Virus record (IMG/VR): IMGVR_UViG_3300046004_000780 | Coordinates: 1-38,044 of that record | Strand: one strand, 5' to 3' | DNA from: a virus | DNA length: 38,044 nt | Shown: positions 6,180 through 14,823 of the stretch, piece by piece | How the letters are laid out: each line of letters begins with the position of its first letter | Numbering within the stretch: position 1 is the stretch's first letter | Position numbers and translations under genes: made by a program | Notes under the pieces: model-generated | Seen by the model: only the letters and a program-made list of their open reading frames with translations | Database searches by the model: none | Told to the model about the DNA's origin: nothing

Positions 6180-8176
6180 TAGTAAGCCCCTGCCATCGCG
6201 GAGTCGTACATGTTACTGCGCTTATCAGCCTTGTCGTTATGCTTCATCTTTTTGACGATCCGGTTAGCTAAATCTTCAGAATTTTCCCCAGCGTTTTGAG
6301 TGATCTTAATATCGTTGTTTACGACGCTTGATTGATTCCCTGAACGACTAGGCACTGTGGGTGGCGCGGGCGGAGTAGGCGCAGATTGAGCGGCAGTAGC
6401 AGATCCACCAAAAGAAAAAGCAGATTTTATGGATGGATCAGGCGCAGATTGAGTGGCAGTAGCAGGCGCAGACTGAGCGGCAGGCGCAGATCCACCGAAT
6501 GAAAAAGCAGACTTGACCGACGCCCACGCATTACCGATGGTTTGTACTTTCGACATTATCCAAGTTTCAGCTTTGGTAATCGTCGCAAGCATATCGCTCC
6601 ACAACGATTGCCACCATGCTTTAATAGGTTCCCAGTTTTGATAGATCAAAGCCGCCGCCGCCGCAAGCACTCCAATCACCAATCCAATAGGGTTGGTCAT
6701 CATTGCAATTTTCATCGCGTTGAAAGCAAAAGTAACTGCACCGATTCCAAAACTGACTGCCTGAGATCCAGCGTATAATCCACCCAACGTAGCGGCAACA
6801 GCAATCACATTGCCGACTAAAGTTTGATGCTCTCGAACAAAATCAGCGATGCTTGACGTTGCACTAGCGAAAGATCCCATAACCCTATTAACGGCGGGTA
6901 AAAGTACCGAGCCAATATTAACGCCGACCTCAACCAATCTATTTTTAGTGATCTCAAACTGTGCCGAAGTCGTCGCAAGAGTCGCCGCAAATTCCCGACC
7001 CATTGACCCCTCAGCTTTTTGACTGTTCGCCATTTCGATTTGCTTTCGATACTCGCCCAAATTGCCAGCCAGCTTTGCAATCGTGTCAGAATGTTCAAGC
7101 CCGACCATCTCAACCAGCACGCCAGTGCGTTTTGCTTTGGGCAGTTTATTGATCGCGTCCATCACTTTCAATATTGTGCCTTGCGAATCTATCTGCATGC
7201 CTTTCTGAACCGCCGCAGTTGATAATCCGATTTCAGCCATCGCTGATTTAAACTTTTTAGTACCTTTATCCGCCGCCGCGAATTTCTGGAATAGCGCGTT
7301 GGTGGCGGTACTGGCAGTTTCTGATCGCTCACCTAAACTTAGTAGAGTTGAGCCAAGTGCCGCCATTTCTTTACCCGTTACTTTAACAGATCCAGCAACA
7401 CCACCCGTGCGAGTTAGGAAGTCAATGATGTCAGCGCCTTTTGAAATAGCGTTGTCATCAAGGTAATTGATAGCATCAGCCAAACCGCCAATGTTGGGTA
7501 TAGGTATTTTAAATAGGTTAGCGATTTTACCCATTTGATCCGCGAGTTCGCCAGCGGGTAAATCAAACGCCGACGCCATCATGCCAGCCGTGCGGGTAAA
7601 TCCTATTAACTCATTCTTAGCGATGCCCATACGAGCGCCCGCCGCCGCCATGTCGGCAATTTCGTTGGTAGCTATCGGCATTTCACGCCCAAGCAGTTGA
7701 ATCTGCTTCGACATTTCATAATAAACATTGGTGAGTTTACCGCTTGAATCGCGCGCACCATCAACTTGCTTTGCAACACCCAGCATAGCTTTTTCAAATG
7801 CCGCCGCCTGAATGATCGGCACAAAAGCAGTCGCCGCAACCGCCGCCGTCGCACCAATCGCAACACCAGCAGAAGCCATCCGACTTGCCCCTGCCTCTTT
7901 TCCAGAATGTGCTTTAGCTAATCGTTGTTGAGCCGCCCTTGCCTTTTCAATCTCAGCAGTAACGCTGGCGTATTTAGCGCGCAAGCCATCAACATTCTTG
8001 CCCATCGCGCCGAACGTTTGTATGCCTTTTCCAAGCAAACTTTGTTCGCGCTCCAGAGTTCGAATAGCCGAGCCAATTTCTTTTAATTTATCGCGGGTAG
8101 ATCCGAGGGCGCTTTTAAGAGAGCTGGCAACAGCGCCGCCGATAGTGATAGTTGCGTTTAATTTTTGATTAGCCAT
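6179..8176 (-). CDS. T: Tail tape measure protein, P2 gpT type
   Basis: Encodes 665 residues. The frame opens ten codons earlier, but MANQKLNATITIGG is preferred: GAGGGGCTACCGAAGA lies just upstream and the E' stop overlaps here. Coiled coil at about 20-100 is followed by a hydrophobic segment (GVAIGATAAVAATAFVP), the conserved TMP core with alternating GxAAxxAAAARMGI and LSLGERSETASTA-type motifs, and hydrophobic segments near 435-510. The C-terminus contains a duplicated SAFSFGGSAxAAQSAP linker rich in Ala, Pro and Ser. It sets tail length; 665 residues implies a short-to-medium contractile tail. Confidence 0.92.
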   Translation of the reverse strand: MANQKLNATITIGGAVASSLKSALGSTRDKLKEIGSAIRTLEREQSLLGKGIQTFGAMGKNVDGLRAKYASVTAEIEKARAAQQRLAKAHSGKEAGASRMASAGVAIGATAAVAATAFVPIIQAAAFEKAMLGVAKQVDGARDSSGKLTNVYYEMSKQIQLLGREMPIATNEIADMAAAGARMGIAKNELIGFTRTAGMMASAFDLPAGELADQMGKIANLFKIPIPNIGGLADAINYLDDNAISKGADIIDFLTRTGGVAGSVKVTGKEMAALGSTLLSLGERSETASTATNALFQKFAAADKGTKKFKSAMAEIGLSTAAVQKGMQIDSQGTILKVMDAINKLPKAKRTGVLVEMVGLEHSDTIAKLAGNLGEYRKQIEMANSQKAEGSMGREFAATLATTSAQFEITKNRLVEVGVNIGSVLLPAVNRVMGSFASATSSIADFVREHQTLVGNVIAVAATLGGLYAGSQAVSFGIGAVTFAFNAMKIAMMTNPIGLVIGVLAAAAALIYQNWEPIKAWWQSLWSDMLATITKAETWIMSKVQTIGNAWASVKSAFSFGGSAPAAQSAPATATQSAPDPSIKSAFSFGGSATAAQSAPTPPAPPTVPSRSGNQSSVVNNDIKITQNAGENSEDLANRIVKKMKHNDKADKRSNMYDSAMAGAY

Positions 8177-8557
8177 TCTTCGGTAGCCCCTCGATCCACC
8201 ACACAAAAACGCTTGAGCGCATTGCTGTTAATTCACTAAGACCCCATCCTGTGTGCGAAGCTAATGCAAGACACCCCTGCCGGATGTAATCGGGGGTCAG
8301 GTAATAAAATTTATAAATGCTTCTTGTAGCTTCTTATAATCTTTTAGCGTTAATTTTTTTAAATCATCGATTGAAACTTGGCATAAATTCGCCATTGTGA
8401 TTAGCTCTTTTGCAGAGTCGCTACCTTTGTACTCATCAGCAAGTAATTGATCAGCGACGGTAGGTTCTCTAACTCTAAGCACTTTCATAGGCGTGCCATC
8501 AACATCAATAGCGCGGTTCAACGTTACATCAATAAAGCCAGTTTCTATATTTGCCAT
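8169..8557 (-). CDS. E-E' fusion made by -1 ribosomal frameshift
   Basis: The -1 frame stays open from inside E through to a TAA at 8171-8169, overlapping the start of T. At 8312-8306 (minus strand) the codons are A AAT TTT, a canonical X-XXY-YYZ heptamer placed four codons before the E stop. After slippage the protein continues YYLTPDYIRQGCLALAS and ends WWIEGLPKNG, giving a tail of about 45 residues. Its Trp-rich style, including LSELTAM, fits gpE' proteins. P2 makes gpE+E' in the same way at the same gene position. The extension is not seen if only ATG-initiated frames are searched. Confidence 0.75.
8297..8557 (-). CDS. E: Tail assembly chaperone gpE (zero-frame product)
   Basis: Encodes 86 residues from MANIETGFIDVTLN. 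The frame opens earlier, but this ATG has ACAGGT upstream and matches family N-termini. The protein belongs to the E/41/14 tail-assembly chaperone family (DVTLNRAIDVDGTPMKVLRVREPTVADQL, quoted loosely). It binds the tape measure before tube assembly. It lies between tube FII and tape measure T. Its last codons contain a slippery site producing E-E'. Confidence 0.85.
   Translation of the reverse strand: MANIETGFIDVTLNRAIDVDGTPMKVLRVREPTVADQLLADEYKGSDSAKELITMANLCQVSIDDLKKLTLKDYKKLQEAFINFIT
8306..8312 (-). promoter_or_regulatory. Slippery heptamer AAATTTT for -1 frameshifting
   Basis: In the E frame it reads A AAT TTT, allowing tandem slippage into the -1 frame. The E stop is at 8299-8297. A C/G-rich stretch follows (ACCTGACCCCCG), which may support pausing. 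Confidence 0.65.
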
Positions 8558-8610
8558 AAAATACCTGTAAAAAAGCGCACACAGCAAAAGCCATGCGCGC
8601 TATTTGTTTA

Positions 8611-9117
8611 TTAAATACCTAGCGCGCTTCTCATGCCCGCAAGAACATCCGTGCCATTAATCGACTGAATCATGTTTTGCACATCGATTTCTTGCAACTC
8701 TTTGTCGCCATGTTGAAGCTTGTAATAATTAAGAGCCATAGCCACTTTCAATGATGCAATTTCTCCCGCTTTCGATGTACCCGCGTCGATTGATTTAATC
8801 TTGCCGCGCATAGTATGAATAACAGTAGTAATTGTTCCGTCGAATGACTCCAACCCTTCACGAGCAACAAAAGAAATATTTTGCCCCTCAGATACACCGA
8901 ACATTGAAAGCACGTCTGAGTCATAGCTAATTAAGCTAAAATCACTTTCTAACTTTTCCATGCCCATTGAAATTTCGATTGGCGCAGACATACCGCCAGC
9001 CCTAAATTCTTCAGTGACCAAAGTTAGTTTAGGTGGGTTAAATTCCTGTATTTGTCCGGCATAACCTCGACCATCGACAAACAAGTTAATATTTTTACGA
9101 ACGTTGCGAGCCGCCAT
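8611..9117 (-). CDS. FII: Major tail tube protein
   Basis: Encodes 168 residues, the P2 gpFII size (172). Family features: RKNINLFVDGRGYAGQIQEF at the N-terminus, EEFRAGGMSAPIEISMGMEKLE, RGKIKSIDAGTSKAGE, then LNYYKLQHGDKELQEID near the C-terminus. It forms the inner tube of the contractile tail. It abuts FI by one base (9117). Confidence 0.93.
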   Translation of the reverse strand: MAARNVRKNINLFVDGRGYAGQIQEFNPPKLTLVTEEFRAGGMSAPIEISMGMEKLESDFSLISYDSDVLSMFGVSEGQNISFVAREGLESFDGTITTVIHTMRGKIKSIDAGTSKAGEIASLKVAMALNYYKLQHGDKELQEIDVQNMIQSINGTDVLAGMRSALGI

Positions 9118-10307
9118 TAGAAAATTTCCTTAATGTAATCATTCACAAGATGCGAACGGAAAGTAATATGTTCAGCAGGGTAAGGCGGAGTAAAGTCAAA
9201 ATCGAAATAGACTTTTCCAAGAGCAATCTGGCTAGGTGCGTTAAGGTCAGGGTCAGCCCAACATTTACCACCAAGAATTGCACCGATGCTGGTTAAATAA
9301 CGCAAGTAAGCATTAACGCTTTCAGTGACGTCCTGAACATAAGTTTTAGTAATGTTTCGATCAACCGCCCACATGTGCGCGCGTAACAATGAATCATTAA
9401 TTATGTCAGCAGTTCTTCTAACCGATAAAAAGATCCACTTAGTATCATCAGTTAAAGTTCTGTTACCCCATAGTCGGTAGCCATCATGTCGAATGATAGT
9501 AGCAATGCCAATTTCATTTAACAGATTAGCGCGGCTAGTAATGTCACCTAAAGCAAAATCAATGGGTCGACCAACGCCGATAATGCCATTAATATTTTGG
9601 TTAGATGGCGACCACCAGAAGCCCCGCTCATTATCAGATTTAGCAATCAAACCAGCAACGCAAGGTGAAGCAGGAACAGTAACAATTTCACCGACTGAAT
9701 TAGTCTTTTTAACCCACGGGTCAATCATGTAAACACGATTTGAGCCAAAATCACCCGCATAAGCCGTAGCTTGTGCATCTGTAGAGTTCGGTCCGTCGCA
9801 AATAATAACAGCGCGTAATTTTTCAGCGATTCCAATCAATTCAGCAACAACAGGGTTAGCCAAAGAGCTAGGGCGTTGATGGGTAAAGCTTGGAGCAATT
9901 AAGATTCTAGGGCAGAAGCCAAGTTTCGATTCAGCGCCCAAGAACGCTTGCACGCCCTCATAATCGCCCGTGCCAACATTCACGCCGCCAATAATATTAG
10001 CCATTGTCGATGCTTCTGTATCTTCCTCAGCAACACGAACAACAATAATAACAGCGCCCGCTTGGTCGAATATCGAATCAATCGCACTAGGTAAAGAGCC
10101 GTCGCTAATACCCGTATTAGCAAGCAATAGAGCGGCATCGCGCCTAGATCCAGCGATCAAGACAGGCGTGTTCAAAGGAAAGGCAGTTGCATCAGCGCGT
10201 GGTGCTGTGCCAATTAACCCGATAACAGCAGAGCGAACCGTCTGTATAGGGCGTGGTCCAGCGTCAATTTCTAAAACCTCAACGCCATGTAAAAAAGTTT
10301 CACTCAT
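9117..10307 (-). CDS. FI: Contractile tail sheath protein
   Basis: Encodes 396 residues, equal to the P2 gpFI size. The N-terminus (FLHGVEVLEIDAGPRPIQTV) and domain with IGLIGTAP are typical of sheath proteins. The C-terminal domain has YRLWGNRTL, IFLSVRRTADIINDSLL and KVYFDFDFTPPYPAEHI, the conserved sheath handshake region. It polymerises around the tube and contracts on infection, which identifies the phage as a myovirus type. Confidence 0.95.
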   Translation of the reverse strand: MSETFLHGVEVLEIDAGPRPIQTVRSAVIGLIGTAPRADATAFPLNTPVLIAGSRRDAALLLANTGISDGSLPSAIDSIFDQAGAVIIVVRVAEEDTEASTMANIIGGVNVGTGDYEGVQAFLGAESKLGFCPRILIAPSFTHQRPSSLANPVVAELIGIAEKLRAVIICDGPNSTDAQATAYAGDFGSNRVYMIDPWVKKTNSVGEIVTVPASPCVAGLIAKSDNERGFWWSPSNQNINGIIGVGRPIDFALGDITSRANLLNEIGIATIIRHDGYRLWGNRTLTDDTKWIFLSVRRTADIINDSLLRAHMWAVDRNITKTYVQDVTESVNAYLRYLTSIGAILGGKCWADPDLNAPSQIALGKVYFDFDFTPPYPAEHITFRSHLVNDYIKEIF

Positions 10308-10399
10308 GTTAATAAATCCTCTGTAGGGTTAACCGGATAACCGTAGCGTGCATAATGAGCATTTTTAAAATAATCATCCTCTTGCGGCTTTTCCATCAT
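10304..10399 (-). CDS. 31-residue overlapping small protein
   Basis: The only sizeable space between the Cys-rich gene and sheath FI holds an ATG frame of 31 codons (MMEKPQEDDYFKNAHYARYG, then YPVNPTEDLLT). Its ATG overlaps the upstream stop as ATGA, and its TGA overlaps the sheath ATG in the same way. Tight overlap on both sides fills the gap exactly and argues for real translation, either as a product or as a coupling device for sheath synthesis. It is too short for most gene finders. Confidence 0.55.
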   Translation of the reverse strand: MMEKPQEDDYFKNAHYARYGYPVNPTEDLLT

Positions 10400-10707
10400 C
10401 CTATTTTTTGAAGATCCGGCGAACCACTAACAGATGCCAATAAAATATGGTTACTGATCTCATTAGATTGCACCATCTCATTCCGAAACGACTCAACCGC
10501 CGCGCTGGTAGATCTTTGTTGCATAGAGTTTTCAACCAATAACATCGGTAGCCAAGACATAGCACAGCCGTGTTCATCAACTGACTCGCCCGTGTTTGGA
10601 TTAGTGCCCGCCAACTTTGTCCACCACGCACACCGATGTATAGCGCCGTCTTTTATTTCTTCGCACTTAGAGCCAAGCGGGCAAGTAACGACTGTTTTAA
10701 TTTCCAT
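10396..10707 (-). CDS. Cys-rich small protein between fibre and sheath
   Basis: Encodes 103 residues. The N-terminal half carries CPLGSKCEEIKDGAIHRCAWW (Cys spacing 5 and about 10) and a further Cys in HGCAMSWLPMLLVEN, giving four Cys that could bind metal. The C-terminal half is Ser/Gln-rich and helical. It occupies the place of the fibre assembly gene G in P2 but shows no resemblance to it. It overlaps the fibre gene by one base and the 31-aa ORF by four. Confidence 0.6.
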   Translation of the reverse strand: MEIKTVVTCPLGSKCEEIKDGAIHRCAWWTKLAGTNPNTGESVDEHGCAMSWLPMLLVENSMQQRSTSAAVESFRNEMVQSNEISNHILLASVSGSPDLQKIG

Positions 10708-11843
10708 TAGTTTTTAGCACAAATAATCATATCAATGTATTTTGGCGTCCAACTGACAGCGGCAGTTGAAGATATTGAGCCGGATGGTGTACCAGCGACA
10801 GTCGAGCCTATTGATCCGGCTGGAGTACCAGCGGCAGTTGAAGATATTGAGCCTGTAGGTGTGCCAGCCGAGTTAGATGATATATGTGCGAAGCCTGTAG
10901 ACACCACGCCCCCCGAGCTTTGTATATTGCTACCACCTGCATAGCTAAAATTAGCGCCACCACTTCCATGATTATGCCCAGAATCTGTATGTGTATGAGC
11001 GGTAAGAGCATTTCCAGTAAAAGCGTGAGTATGAGCCGCTAACGCGCTCCCCGTAAAAGCGTGAGTATGAGCCGCTAACGCGCTCCCCGTAAAAGCGTGC
11101 GTATGAGCCACCATTGTTTTGTCGTTCAAAACTGGCGAATCAGTACCGCCGCTTCCACCGCCCGCCGCATTGACCGCACGAAGCATGCAGTTATTAATGG
11201 TGATGTCTTGCGTCCAGCCAGTCGGCGCCGCCGCTTGAAAAAAAGCTATCTTTGTGCCGCTGGCGAAAACTGTATTAGCGCCATCTGCTATGCCATTAAG
11301 TTTGACCTTATCCTCCGCCGACAAGCTACCAGCGGCAGAAATAGTTGCGGCAGATATGCTTATTGCTGGCGCAGTTCCACCGGATGAAACAATAGGCGCT
11401 GTGCCTGTAACGCTCGTAATAGTTCCAGAGCCAACGGTAGCGCCATCTGCTATGCCGTTAAGTTTCACTTTATCCGCCGCACTCATAAAGCCATTAATCG
11501 TAGTGCTTACCGCGCCATGAGCCGCACCAGTTGAACCGACGTGAGCAATGGGGGCGGCATCGCTGGCAATTTCCGCATTAACAAAAGCGGTGGTAGCTAA
11601 CTGAGTGGTTGAGTTATTTACAGCGGCGGTTGGCGCGGTAGGTACACCCGTTAAAGCGGGCGATGCTTTAGGTGCATACGTTGATTCAATAATATCAACA
11701 TGATCTTTTAAGTATTTAGTCCGGTTTGCCAAGTTTTTAATGGGCGTGTTAGTAATACCAGACGCGCCACCAATAACAGGGTCAGTAAGTTCTATTTGAT
11801 AAACGCCCGCATCATAAGTTGATGTTTCAGTTAAATTTGCCAT
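10707..11843 (-). CDS. H: Tail fibre / collar-type receptor-binding protein
   Basis: Encodes 378 residues. N-terminus (VYQIELTDPVIGGASG) is a baseplate-attachment segment resembling phage fibre starts. It is followed by a TAFVNAEIASDAAPIAHVG shaft, two KVKLNGIADGA repeats, FFQAAAPTGWTQD (collar-like motif), then four AHTHAFTGxAL repeats whose HxH pairs bind metal in trimeric fibres, and a C-terminal series of TGSISSTAAGTP repeats ending in WTPKYIDMIICAKN. The C-terminal motif xxYIxMIxCxKN is typical of fibre tips. It is placed after gpI as in P2. The repeats make host-range variation by recombination likely. Confidence 0.88.
   Translation of the reverse strand: MANLTETSTYDAGVYQIELTDPVIGGASGITNTPIKNLANRTKYLKDHVDIIESTYAPKASPALTGVPTAPTAAVNNSTTQLATTAFVNAEIASDAAPIAHVGSTGAAHGAVSTTINGFMSAADKVKLNGIADGATVGSGTITSVTGTAPIVSSGGTAPAISISAATISAAGSLSAEDKVKLNGIADGANTVFASGTKIAFFQAAAPTGWTQDITINNCMLRAVNAAGGGSGGTDSPVLNDKTMVAHTHAFTGSALAAHTHAFTGSALAAHTHAFTGNALTAHTHTDSGHNHGSGGANFSYAGGSNIQSSGGVVSTGFAHISSNSAGTPTGSISSTAAGTPAGSIGSTVAGTPSGSISSTAAVSWTPKYIDMIICAKN
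10995..11110 (-). repeat. Tandem 36-bp repeats in the tail fibre gene
   Basis: Units reading GCTCATACTCACGCTTTTAC on the minus strand recur about every 36 bp and encode the AHTHAFTG blocks. The two central copies are nearly identical in DNA, so copy number could change by slippage or recombination without breaking the frame. Confidence 0.7.
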
Positions 11844-11846
11844 CGG

Positions 11847-12410
11847 TTAAGCGACTCCATGATTATAAGCACCGTTATAGGTAACTGCGCCGTTGAAAAG
11901 ATTACTGGCTTGAGTAAATACTAACTCGATTAAATGGCAACGAGCGGGCGCGGTGTAATCCAATATTCGCCGGATCTGCGCCGCTTGAGCATTGCTAATT
12001 GGTCGAGTAAGAAAAAAGCGATAACGCGCCCATTCAGTCGGGTCGCCGTAAGTTTTAAACCCATTATGGGTAAAAACGTTGTTATAAAAATTATTAGAGT
12101 TGCCCTCAAATAAAACGCTATCACCATAGCCCGCATCATTAATAGCTTGCTTAACTGACCAAACAGAGCCTTTTTTGCGCTGAATAGCGACGGCATTTTT
12201 AACGATGTTACGTTTAGTATCATCCGACCAGCCGTTGTCCCATTCATCAACACCAAGACCCCACGCCAACCAAGCAAGCAAGTGGTTTGGGCATAACTCT
12301 GGCGACCAAAGTTCACGAATAAGAATCGGCACGTCACCGACGCGGGAAGTTGCAAGATCCAGTGCGCGCTCTTGGTCAGTAGCGTTATAAGGCAATAATG
12401 AGCTATTCAT
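11847..12410 (-). CDS. I: Baseplate protein I
   Basis: Encodes 187 residues from MNSSLLPYNATDQERAL; an ATG three codons earlier is also possible, but GGAACTG precedes this one. P2 gpI features: RVGDVPILIRELWSPELCP, LLAWLAWGLGVDEWDNGWSDD, KGSVWSVKQAINDAGYGD. It connects the baseplate wedge to the fibre. It overlaps J by 8 bases, and the C-terminus (NGAVTYNGAYNHGVA) resembles a fibre-docking repeat. Confidence 0.92.
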   Translation of the reverse strand: MNSSLLPYNATDQERALDLATSRVGDVPILIRELWSPELCPNHLLAWLAWGLGVDEWDNGWSDDTKRNIVKNAVAIQRKKGSVWSVKQAINDAGYGDSVLFEGNSNNFYNNVFTHNGFKTYGDPTEWARYRFFLTRPISNAQAAQIRRILDYTAPARCHLIELVFTQASNLFNGAVTYNGAYNHGVA

Positions 12411-13302
12411 CAGTTCCATTGATTGACACGGTTATAGCTGTGCAGTTAGGCGCTTGATTCCACGCATTAACGATGGTTGCCGAGGGTGATGTAAGCGTAA
12501 CCACTTGCACGCCCGATTGATGTAATGCCGCATATACTCCAGATAGGGTTATGTCCCTGCCAATCTTGCTCATGTCACTAGCGTACTGAGTCGCCGCCGC
12601 AATCGACGCCGCAAGCACCTCAGCTTGACCCGTGCCGGGATACACTTTTAAAGTTGCCGTAATCGCGTAATTAACAATGGTTGCAGACGTCACTAAAACG
12701 GTGTCACATAAAGGGCGCACAACATCGCTATTTAATGCCGAAAGCACTTTAGCAATTAGCGGCGCGGATGCAGTACCCGTGCCAGTTCTGGATAACAAAG
12801 CGACATTAACTGTGCCAGCGGTTAGCGAGGTAACAGCAACGTCTTTTATGTCTGCGTCACTACTCAACGCGTGAAACATGTAAGAGCCGCGTGAGCCAGC
12901 AGTTGTATAACCCTCTAATGATAATAAAATCCTAATGCGAAAATCATCATCCGGCTCATAAACAGCATCAGTAGGTGGAATGGTCGTATCATTAGCGGGC
13001 GTAATTAATAACCGCAACACATCATAATTAGCGGCTATATTATCGAGGTCGCCACCAACGGCGAATGGCAACATAACCCCGTGCGCCGCGTCATTCACTC
13101 TTTGCCTAATTAGCGTTTCACGATACGCCGCCACCTCTAAAATCTTATAAGCAGGGTCAGACTCAACAAGCGCGGTAAATACAGGATCGCGTGCTTGAAG
13201 ATCCGCCAGCATTTCCGACAATATACGCTCGAAACTTAGCGTTTCAATGATTGCGGGTGCTGGCAATTCAGTTAAATTAACTGCGGTTAAATTAGAAGCC
13301 AT
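12403..13302 (-). CDS. J: Baseplate wedge protein J
   Basis: Encodes 299 residues, the usual gpJ size. Features: ERILSEMLADLQARDP, ESDPAYKILEVAAYRETLIRQRVNDAA, VGGDLDNIAANYDVLRL, then the RIRILLSLEGYTTAGSRGSYMFHA segment typical of the gpJ / Mu gp47 / T4 gp6 family. It overlaps W by one base and I by 8 bases, matching P2 order. Confidence 0.94.
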   Translation of the reverse strand: MASNLTAVNLTELPAPAIIETLSFERILSEMLADLQARDPVFTALVESDPAYKILEVAAYRETLIRQRVNDAAHGVMLPFAVGGDLDNIAANYDVLRLLITPANDTTIPPTDAVYEPDDDFRIRILLSLEGYTTAGSRGSYMFHALSSDADIKDVAVTSLTAGTVNVALLSRTGTGTASAPLIAKVLSALNSDVVRPLCDTVLVTSATIVNYAITATLKVYPGTGQAEVLAASIAAATQYASDMSKIGRDITLSGVYAALHQSGVQVVTLTSPSATIVNAWNQAPNCTAITVSINGTDE

Positions 13303-13640
13303 TAAGTAACCAATATCCCATCAAGAGTAATTTTTTTTCCGTCAGGCTTATAAATTCCTGTCAGATCCAGCACAACATAACCCGCACTAGCTTCGGCAAT
13401 CTTTACTTGCTGAACTGAAAAGCGGGGTTCCCATCGCGCTATTGCTTGAGCAGTAGCCGCGTAAAGCTCAAGAATAGTGGTGCGGTTTAGTGGCGCGTCA
13501 GTTAATTGAAATAATCTTGAGCCGTAATCTCTCCGCATCACGCGCGTGCCAATCGGGGTGGTCAAAATATCGCGTATAGATTGGCGTAAGTGGTCAATCT
13601 CACCTAATGACTTGCCAGTATTTGCATTAATTCCTATCAT
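13302..13640 (-). CDS. W: Baseplate protein W
   Basis: Encodes 112 residues from MIGINANTGKSLGEIDHLRQ; the open frame extends 32 codons further into V, but gpW and T4 gp25-like proteins start at this point. Conserved: LRQSIRDILTTPIGTRVMRRDYGSRLF and DAPLN. It is a lysozyme-like-fold wedge protein without lysozyme activity that triggers sheath assembly. AGGA lies about 12 bases upstream, a weak site, so a start slightly upstream is possible. Confidence 0.92.
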   Translation of the reverse strand: MIGINANTGKSLGEIDHLRQSIRDILTTPIGTRVMRRDYGSRLFQLTDAPLNRTTILELYAATAQAIARWEPRFSVQQVKIAEASAGYVVLDLTGIYKPDGKKITLDGILVT

Positions 13641-13695
13641 GTAGCCAATGATCCTAATAAGCGCATCAATGTTCCTCTTGCGGAGTTTCCTATTT

Positions 13696-14268
13696 TTAAA
13701 CAGGCGTGCCAGTTTGTGAGCTTCCCGCCTGAACACCTGCGTGTTTGTGAGTTTTTAAACTAATCGCTCCCGCCTTAACATCACCATCAGCCAAAATGTC
13801 GCCAGTAACATGCACAGTTGGCGTTATAAGCTCAACTTTCGTTAAAGCGGTTATCGTAGCTGTCTTGCAATTAATAGTGACGTTACCATTGCCCGCGATA
13901 GTAATAGCCAGCGCATTAGTTTGACTGTCATAACTAACGACTGAACCATCCGGATAAATAGTGGTATCTTGAAATTTCGTAGCGCCAACAGGTGACGGGT
14001 AAGCGGTTTGATAAAGTGCTGGCAATACTACGCTTTGCGATAAATCACCGTAGGGCGCAAGAATTAAAACCTGTTCGCCCGCTCTGGGTGGATTCCAAGT
14101 GCGAGTAGTTCCCGCGCGCTGAGTGATCCAAGGTAGCCAGTCCGTAACAACACCAGCAACGCGAACAGTCACCCTAGCGGCAACAGTATCAAGATCCACC
14201 ACCGTGCCAATGCGAATCATGTTTGCTTGAGTACGCGCGCCCTCCGATAAAGCAAAACCCTCCATCAT
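13696..14268 (-). CDS. V: Baseplate spike protein V
   Basis: Encodes 190 residues. OB-fold region (RIGTVVDLDTVAARVTVRVA, WLPWITQRAGTTRTWNPPR, GEQVLILAPYGDLSQ) is followed by a beta-helix and a C-terminal tip LKTHKHAGVQAGSSQTGTPV. The HxH pair in the tip binds iron in P2 gpV-type membrane-piercing spikes. It overlaps the upstream gene by 4 bases. Confidence 0.93.
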   Translation of the reverse strand: MMEGFALSEGARTQANMIRIGTVVDLDTVAARVTVRVAGVVTDWLPWITQRAGTTRTWNPPRAGEQVLILAPYGDLSQSVVLPALYQTAYPSPVGATKFQDTTIYPDGSVVSYDSQTNALAITIAGNGNVTINCKTATITALTKVELITPTVHVTGDILADGDVKAGAISLKTHKHAGVQAGSSQTGTPV

Positions 14269-14819
14269 TCCAGCACGCTCACTAACTCATCAAATGGTTT
14301 GTAATCAGGCTCATGCGGTATGCCAATATCAGGCGACCATGAAAAATAAGGTTCGGGCGTCATTCCATCATCAAGCCAAACGGTTTCACCCAAGTGAATC
14401 ACCTGTTGCCATTCAACTCTGAAACATTCAAATTGGTCGAGTTCAGCGTCAAAATCATCCGGGAAAATACCCACGATTTGAGCCGCACCAATCGGGCAAC
14501 CCCATCGACTAGAGTTGGCGAAAACAGCAAAAGCAGAAGCTAACTTTCTCACCTCCAGTTTTGGGTTTTTTAAGCCTTGTTTGAACGACATAACAAAGCG
14601 AGCTTCAAAGCGCGCAAGAACGGCAAGCTGTTCCGTCGCTGGATCTGGATCAACGCCAGTTTCCATGTCAGTCAACTCGATCAAACAAGCAGGGGTGGGT
14701 AAATTCTTCCGGTCTAAGCGGTAAGCCTCGACGGTTTTGAGATCCGGAAACTGAGTTTTAATCGCCGCGACAATTCCAGCGTGTACGGCGTCTAAAGTGG
14801 TATTTGTATTAGCGTTCAT
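14265..14819 (-). CDS. Probable tail completion / terminator protein
   Basis: Encodes 184 residues from MNANTNTTLDAVHAGIV, with GTAGGTGAG just upstream (a longer frame starts at a TTG). Features: AAIKTQFPDLKTVEAY, then LAVLARFEARFVMSF and a C-terminal HLGETVWLDDGMTPEPYFSW. This pattern and the place between a Z-like protein and the spike V suggest the lambda U / tail-terminator slot. The assignment is from position and general pattern, not a firm family match. Confidence 0.5.
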   Translation of the reverse strand: MNANTNTTLDAVHAGIVAAIKTQFPDLKTVEAYRLDRKNLPTPACLIELTDMETGVDPDPATEQLAVLARFEARFVMSFKQGLKNPKLEVRKLASAFAVFANSSRWGCPIGAAQIVGIFPDDFDAELDQFECFRVEWQQVIHLGETVWLDDGMTPEPYFSWSPDIGIPHEPDYKPFDELVSVLE

Positions 14820-14823
14820 TTTC

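Noticed and set aside
6542-7222. Plus-strand open frames within the tape measure gene
   Set aside because: They are antisense shadows of a strongly supported coding frame, with odd amino-acid composition and no ribosome sites.
10995-11110. CRISPR-like array of 36-bp repeats
   Set aside because: The repeats are contiguous, in frame, and encode AHTHAFTG fibre units with no spacers.
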